Part shown: positions 59,825-64,000 of the stretch, piece by piece
Layout: each line of letters begins with the position of its first letter
Numbering within the stretch: the stretch's first letter is position 1
Origin: Lumbricus terrestris
Taxonomy: Eukaryota; Annelida; Clitellata; Crassiclitellata; Lumbricidae
Length of the DNA: 64,000 bases
Direction: 5' to 3'
NCBI GenBank assembly: GCA_949752735.1
Contig: OX457052.1
Span: 15,195,668-15,259,667 of the forward strand
Made by a program: the position numbers and the translations under genes
The notes under the pieces: generated by a model
Told to the model about the DNA's origin: nothing
The model's database searches: none
What the model saw: the letters and a program-made list of their open reading frames with translations, nothing else

Positions 59825-60202
59825 CATTGGCGGCGCCAGGGGGCTATGGGGCTATTTGCCCCGCCCCCCGCGCAAAGGTCATCAGGGTTTTTCCACAGAG
59901 AAAATGAAATATTTTCATGAGATTACGACTTATCCCCCCTAAAGAAGGTCATAAGACTTTTTGGACAGGAAAAATGAAATATCTTCATGAGATTTCGACC
60001 AAAAAGGTCGTCAGCTTTTTTGGCTAGGAAAATGAAGTATTTTCTTGAGATTCATACCAAATGACTAAAAAAGAGTCCGAAATTAAGGCGAATGAAAAAT
60101 GGAAAATTTTCTCTGCGATTCGTCCCCGCAACTTCTGGACCAAGTCTCCGACCATGGGCTTCAACTCCCTACCCCCCAACTGAAATCCTGGCGCCACCAC
60201 TG
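59825..60202. mobile_element. hAT-like MITE, GGCGSCGCCAGG family
   Basis: Ends CATTGGCGGCGCCAGGG and CCTGGCGCCACCACTG; flanks TCAATAGG and TCAATAGA differ at one base. Interior tandem GAAAAATGAAATATTTTCATGAGA modules. Confidence 0.83.
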
Positions 60203-60309
60203 TCAATAGACCCAGTAGCCTTACTAAAGTAGGCTACAAGCTATTTTGGGTCTGCATCCAACCTGCTATAATAATCTGTTCCTGGCGATCGACTCTTTCT
60301 TTTCATTCA

Positions 60310-60392
60310 TTCATTCATTCATTCACCAGATGCATTTATATAGCGCCTCTTCAAGGGACTACTCAGAGGCGCTCCCAACCTCTTTGTTATTA
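60310..60392 (-). repeat. SINE tail (minus)
   Basis: (ATTC)n followed by TATATAGCGCCTCTTCAAGG and CTCAGAGGCGCTCCCAACC, the reverse of the shared SINE tail. From 60393 to 61207 nothing is recognised. Confidence 0.75.
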
Positions 60393-61207
60393 AGAAAGCA
60401 GTGCTAACACAATGTGGTATCATACAAGAAAGTGATGCAGACACATCTGTTACCCTGAAGACCAATAATAACTATAATTAGCTGAGATTTGCATAAAAAA
60501 TGGAGCAGCATCAACGGGACAATGGGTAAAACCAATGCGCTTTACAGAGTGATGAAATCAACTGATCAAGATCAACTGCAGTTAATGCAGTTCACTAGCC
60601 TATGATGCTCAGAGGAAGCCTTCTCAAATCAAGCAGTACATGGTCTTAAAACATGAACAAATCAACTGTCGAAACAATAAAAATTGCTACAGAGTGAAAC
60701 TATCCACAGCACAATTATTAAAAGTATGAAAACGGTCTACGCATATATCACGCAAGCAAAAGTCTTATTCTTGGCCCTACACAGTGCAACTCTTACATTT
60801 TGTGGACGTACAGAATTAATTAGCTTCTCTAGGCCTACTTACTCCCTCCCCTTAATAAAAATAACTTAGCTAAAATCATCTGTAAAAACATATATTTTAG
60901 GTTGCAATTCATTTTAGTTAAGCATAATTATTATTTGCTAAAGCTGAAAAATGTGAGTACGTAATATAATGCGCAGCCCATAAGCAAACTTAATTTTGAA
61001 CTCGTAAGCGCCATGCCATATAGCCTACATTTGTCATGGCAGTTAGGCAATAAAAGATTGCAAGGTCCATTACAAAATTCAGTTATCTGATCATCTTAAT
61101 ACATTGCAGTTGTAAAGACGAACGTGACCTTAGTTTGTACAACGTTGACATCATGTTCAAAGCTACTCCACGAGATCAGTAATTTGCTATACTATATAAC
61201 ACACTGT

Positions 61208-63437
61208 TCAGTCGATGCCGTAGTTCACGCTCGTTTTGTATCCGCAGATATAATATGTACCTGAAAGAACGAAATCATAAATAAATAGTCATCGACATCA
61301 GGCATCGCAAATAATTTTAAAAGTCACTCGGCTTACTAATGAACCGTTTTAATTCTTCTGTATTACCTCAAAATGTTGATTCAGCCATTTACTCATAACT
61401 AATATAGCCTTCAAGCTTAAAACTGCCTGAAGAAAGCTGAAACTAGTAGGCTATTTAAAAATCGAAATATTCATAGACCTACTAACTTGTTCGTTTTACC
61501 TTTCTTATCGTCATCATAACTTCCATTATTTTTTATCATCTCTTATTTCAATTAATTACCACAATCCGGAACTGGAAACAACCTACTCTTTATGTATTGC
61601 AGGCTGTCTGCTCAGTTAGTATAGAGTTAAGGTTTGTGTATTCTGTAATACGAGTTCCTGTAAATTCTTTCAACTGCATAACCCTACACTGTAACCGGTT
61701 GCGGTCTATCAACCGGATTGTTGATTAAACGGAGATTATTATTATTATTATTCAGAGCTGTGACTACTGTAAGTTAAATGGATGGTGACTGTGACCTTAA
61801 GACACTATAATAACGCATGTAGTTTACACTGTTTACACTGATTGTCTATCGATTACCTTTTCCCTTCACATAGAGGGTGATTTCATTCCCAGCCCGTATG
61901 GACAGCCGAACCTGATGTTGGAGGTTTGCCCCGTTGCCGTGGAACAGCGGACCATCGAGACCGTCCGTGATCAACTGCAGACATTCGTCATCTGCCGAAA
62001 ATAGTTAACAGATTGTCACTGGATGCCAGCAGCTTTGATCGAGAAGCATGTAGAAAATATTAGTGCTATTCTCGACAAGAAAATTCTTCAATCACTTCCA
62101 TGTAGTGATTTTAAGTTTCAGGGAAGCACTACAGAAATACTAATGCATGACCATTGCCCATGTAGCCTATCCAGATACTTGTATGCTAGGTCCAGCCAGT
62201 CTTGATCGAGGTATACACGGTTATTCGGAGTGTAGGCCTACTCACCTAAAAAATTAAATATTTGTGTGAGCACTGAGCAGTCACAGTCGTCGGTCAAAAA
62301 AGAGCCCAATACATGAATTTATCGACACTGGATAGGCTAATATAATTCGATTGTCCCTTCCAATCCTCAGGGACAGAACTGGACTAACTCACTGCTGCAG
62401 ACCCTATAGTTTATTATTATTATTATTATATTCGTTTTAATGGTAACAAAAACTGATAGACACACCGCTATCAGGTACAAGAAGCAGTAGATCAAATACA
62501 ATATAATACCTATAGAATGTCTTTAGCCTTGACTGTTGCATTTGCCTATAGGATGAGCACAAAATGACAGAAATTACAAAAGAATGTTTCTATGTTTATA
62601 TAGGGTAGGCTGCAATAATGAGATTAGACAATTTATTATAATTAATGAACATAGGGCGCCTTTCTATACAGAACCCGTGAAATATAATGTCTGTCATCTT
62701 TAGTTGGCAATACAAAGTTGTGAGGGCGTGGCCTCAATTGATAGGGACGATGAGCAACCGGTGGGAAAAGCGGTCGAAGAACATGGAAGACATTTCTGGA
62801 AACGGCAGTTAGAAGACGAGCATCCGCAAGATCAACCATTTCAGTCGCAGAAGGCGAGTCATTTGGCAAGTACCCTGATCGACGGACTCTTGATAATAGG
62901 CGCTCGATCCTGGCTCGGTCCTGAGCAGTAGTAAAGCCCCACCACGCAGGAGCAGCATACATCATTCTGGAAATAGTAGTTGCTCTTGTAACTGTATGAA
63001 GAGCATCAGGTGATAGTCCATGCGCTCTCAACGTTCGCAGGGCATGAAGCGACCCGGCACAAGATGAGACTACATTGTCTACATGAGATGTGACTCGAAG
63101 ATCAGAGTTAATGGTAACTCCAAGTATATTTATTGAAGTTATAGTATATAGCGTAGAACCTGTACACATCTAAGGAACTGACTTGGTAGGCTACAGGAAC
63201 TAATGTTGTTAAAATCAGAAGTAGTGAGTCAGTTTCATGGATAGACTACGGCCCTACGCCATTCTAAGTGCAGACCATCTTATCTATGTTGGTTATCTTC
63301 TTTAGTGTTCTTACCATCTTTTTCCAACTCTTCATCGGAAAACAAATGATGAGTCTTTGGATCCTGAGCAATGTTGGCTAGACAGACATCAGTCTTCATT
63401 ACCAATTTGTACTTTATATGCGGCTCGATTTTAACTC
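61208..63437 (-). CDS. Unrecognised four-exon small protein gene, copy B (exons 2-4; partial)
   Basis: Exons 63315-63437, 61857-61991 and 61208-61260 (minus) match exons 2, 3 and 4 of copy A in phase and splice position. Exon 2 keeps [20 protein letters not shown] (six changes in 41 residues against copy A). Exon 3 is three codons shorter and much more changed, keeping DGLDGPL and NEITLYVKG. Exon 4 ends [11 protein letters not shown]. Exon 1 should lie beyond position 64000, since intron 1 of copy A is about 1.1 kb. Intron stretches of the two copies are also alike (for example CCAGATACTTG and ATGCTAGGTCCAGCCAG), so the pair arose by tandem duplication. Intron 2 has received a truncated retroelement. 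No function assigned. Confidence 0.75.
62408..63169 (-). pseudogene. 5'-truncated non-LTR retrotransposon (reverse transcriptase C-terminus)
   Basis: The 175-codon frame (62642-63169) matches the end of Jockey/CR1-type polymerases: INILGVTINSDLRVTSHVDN, then LRTLRAHGLSPDALHTVTRA and MMYAAPAWWG. The polymerase core is missing. A 3' untranslated part continues to an (ATT)n-like end near 62408. It lies in intron 2 of small gene copy B, in the same orientation. Confidence 0.8.
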
Positions 63438-63627
63438 CTGAAAAAAATCCAATAAAAGCCATACAAAATAGCGTTTTTGTGTGTAATGTTATTAGTCTAC
63501 ATGTACGTGTTAATTAAATTCATGCTTCTAAAGGCCCTACAGCACATACAGTGTAGGCTACACAGCATGGGCCTCGAAGTATTCTATAAGCAATTTATTT
63601 ATTTTTATTTTATCCATTTCTCCATTT

Positions 63628-63690
63628 TTTATAGCGCTCCTTCAAGCTCTTTACTCAGAGGCGCTCCCGACTACAGCGCGCACACTGGCT
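63628..63690 (-). repeat. SINE tail (minus) in the presumed intron 1 of copy B
   Basis: ATAGCGCTCCTTCAAGCTC and CTCAGAGGCGCTCCCGACTAC are the reverse of the shared tail. From 63691 to 64000 there is only AT-rich sequence with repeated ATCACAATGC motifs (about every 60 bp). Confidence 0.75.
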
Positions 63691-64000
63691 GTTATGGGAA
63701 TATATTAAGCGTCAATGAAATCGCAATGCAACTATTAATTATCTGAAGTTACCTTGGTAATATAATATTCTCTGCGAAATCACAATGCATCTATTATTAA
63801 GATGACAATTTATGTCCTCTATGACATCACAATGCTATAAGAGTCCACTATATAGCAAATTGTATCTTCTATGGAATCACAATACAATCATTATTGTAAG
63901 AAATTATACTACATATGGCAATTCATAATCTCCATGAAATCGCTATGCGATAATTATAATGGGTGACAGTGACAATCATTATTATTATAAGAGGTTGTTT

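Overview
The window looks like animal nuclear DNA, most likely from a marine deuterostome and perhaps an echinoderm. It has spliceosomal GT-AG introns, tRNA-derived SINEs, a Ty3/gypsy element with the integrase-before-RT order known from deuterostomes, dense hAT-type miniature elements, and the palindrome TAGGCCTA scattered throughout. The taxon is an inference. Genes are sparse and most of the sequence is repeats.

Layout. (1) 1-2.6 kb: the last two exons of an unrecognised transmembrane protein (+), with a 30-bp minisatellite in the intron between them. (2) 2.7-16.6 kb: no gene found; about ten hAT-like elements with 8-bp target-site duplications (two of them nested), one 1.84-kb element with GC-rich ends, and long (GA)n and (CATA)n arrays. 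(3) 16.66-21.9 kb: a complete four-exon BTB-BACK-PHR gene (+), followed by a 27-bp minisatellite that begins at its stop codon. (4) 24.5-26.5 kb and 42.9-44.8 kb: two intronless, secreted GH31 glycosidases of the MYORG type on the minus strand, with a nearly identical 3' part. (5) 26,554-34,068: an intact Ty3/gypsy element of the Gmr1 type (minus), with equal-length LTRs that read as identical and a TCATT duplication. It sits 21 bp upstream of the first GH31 start codon, in the same orientation. (6) 34-42.5 kb: nested repeats, including a SINE split by a hAT element that is itself split by a smaller one. (7) 45-55.5 kb: repeats and MITEs, no gene recognised. (8) 56.0-64 kb: two tandem copies (minus) of an unrecognised four-exon gene encoding a protein of about 124 residues, assembled here from short exons; copy B lacks exon 1, which should lie beyond the window.

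The genes do not form one pathway. The most informative features are the GH31 pair with an LTR at its door, the small four-exon gene family, and a set of miniature elements whose ends differ but whose interiors share a GATGACC-T(n)-AGTCAT module. LTR identity, splice junctions and similarities were judged by eye; no database search was possible.
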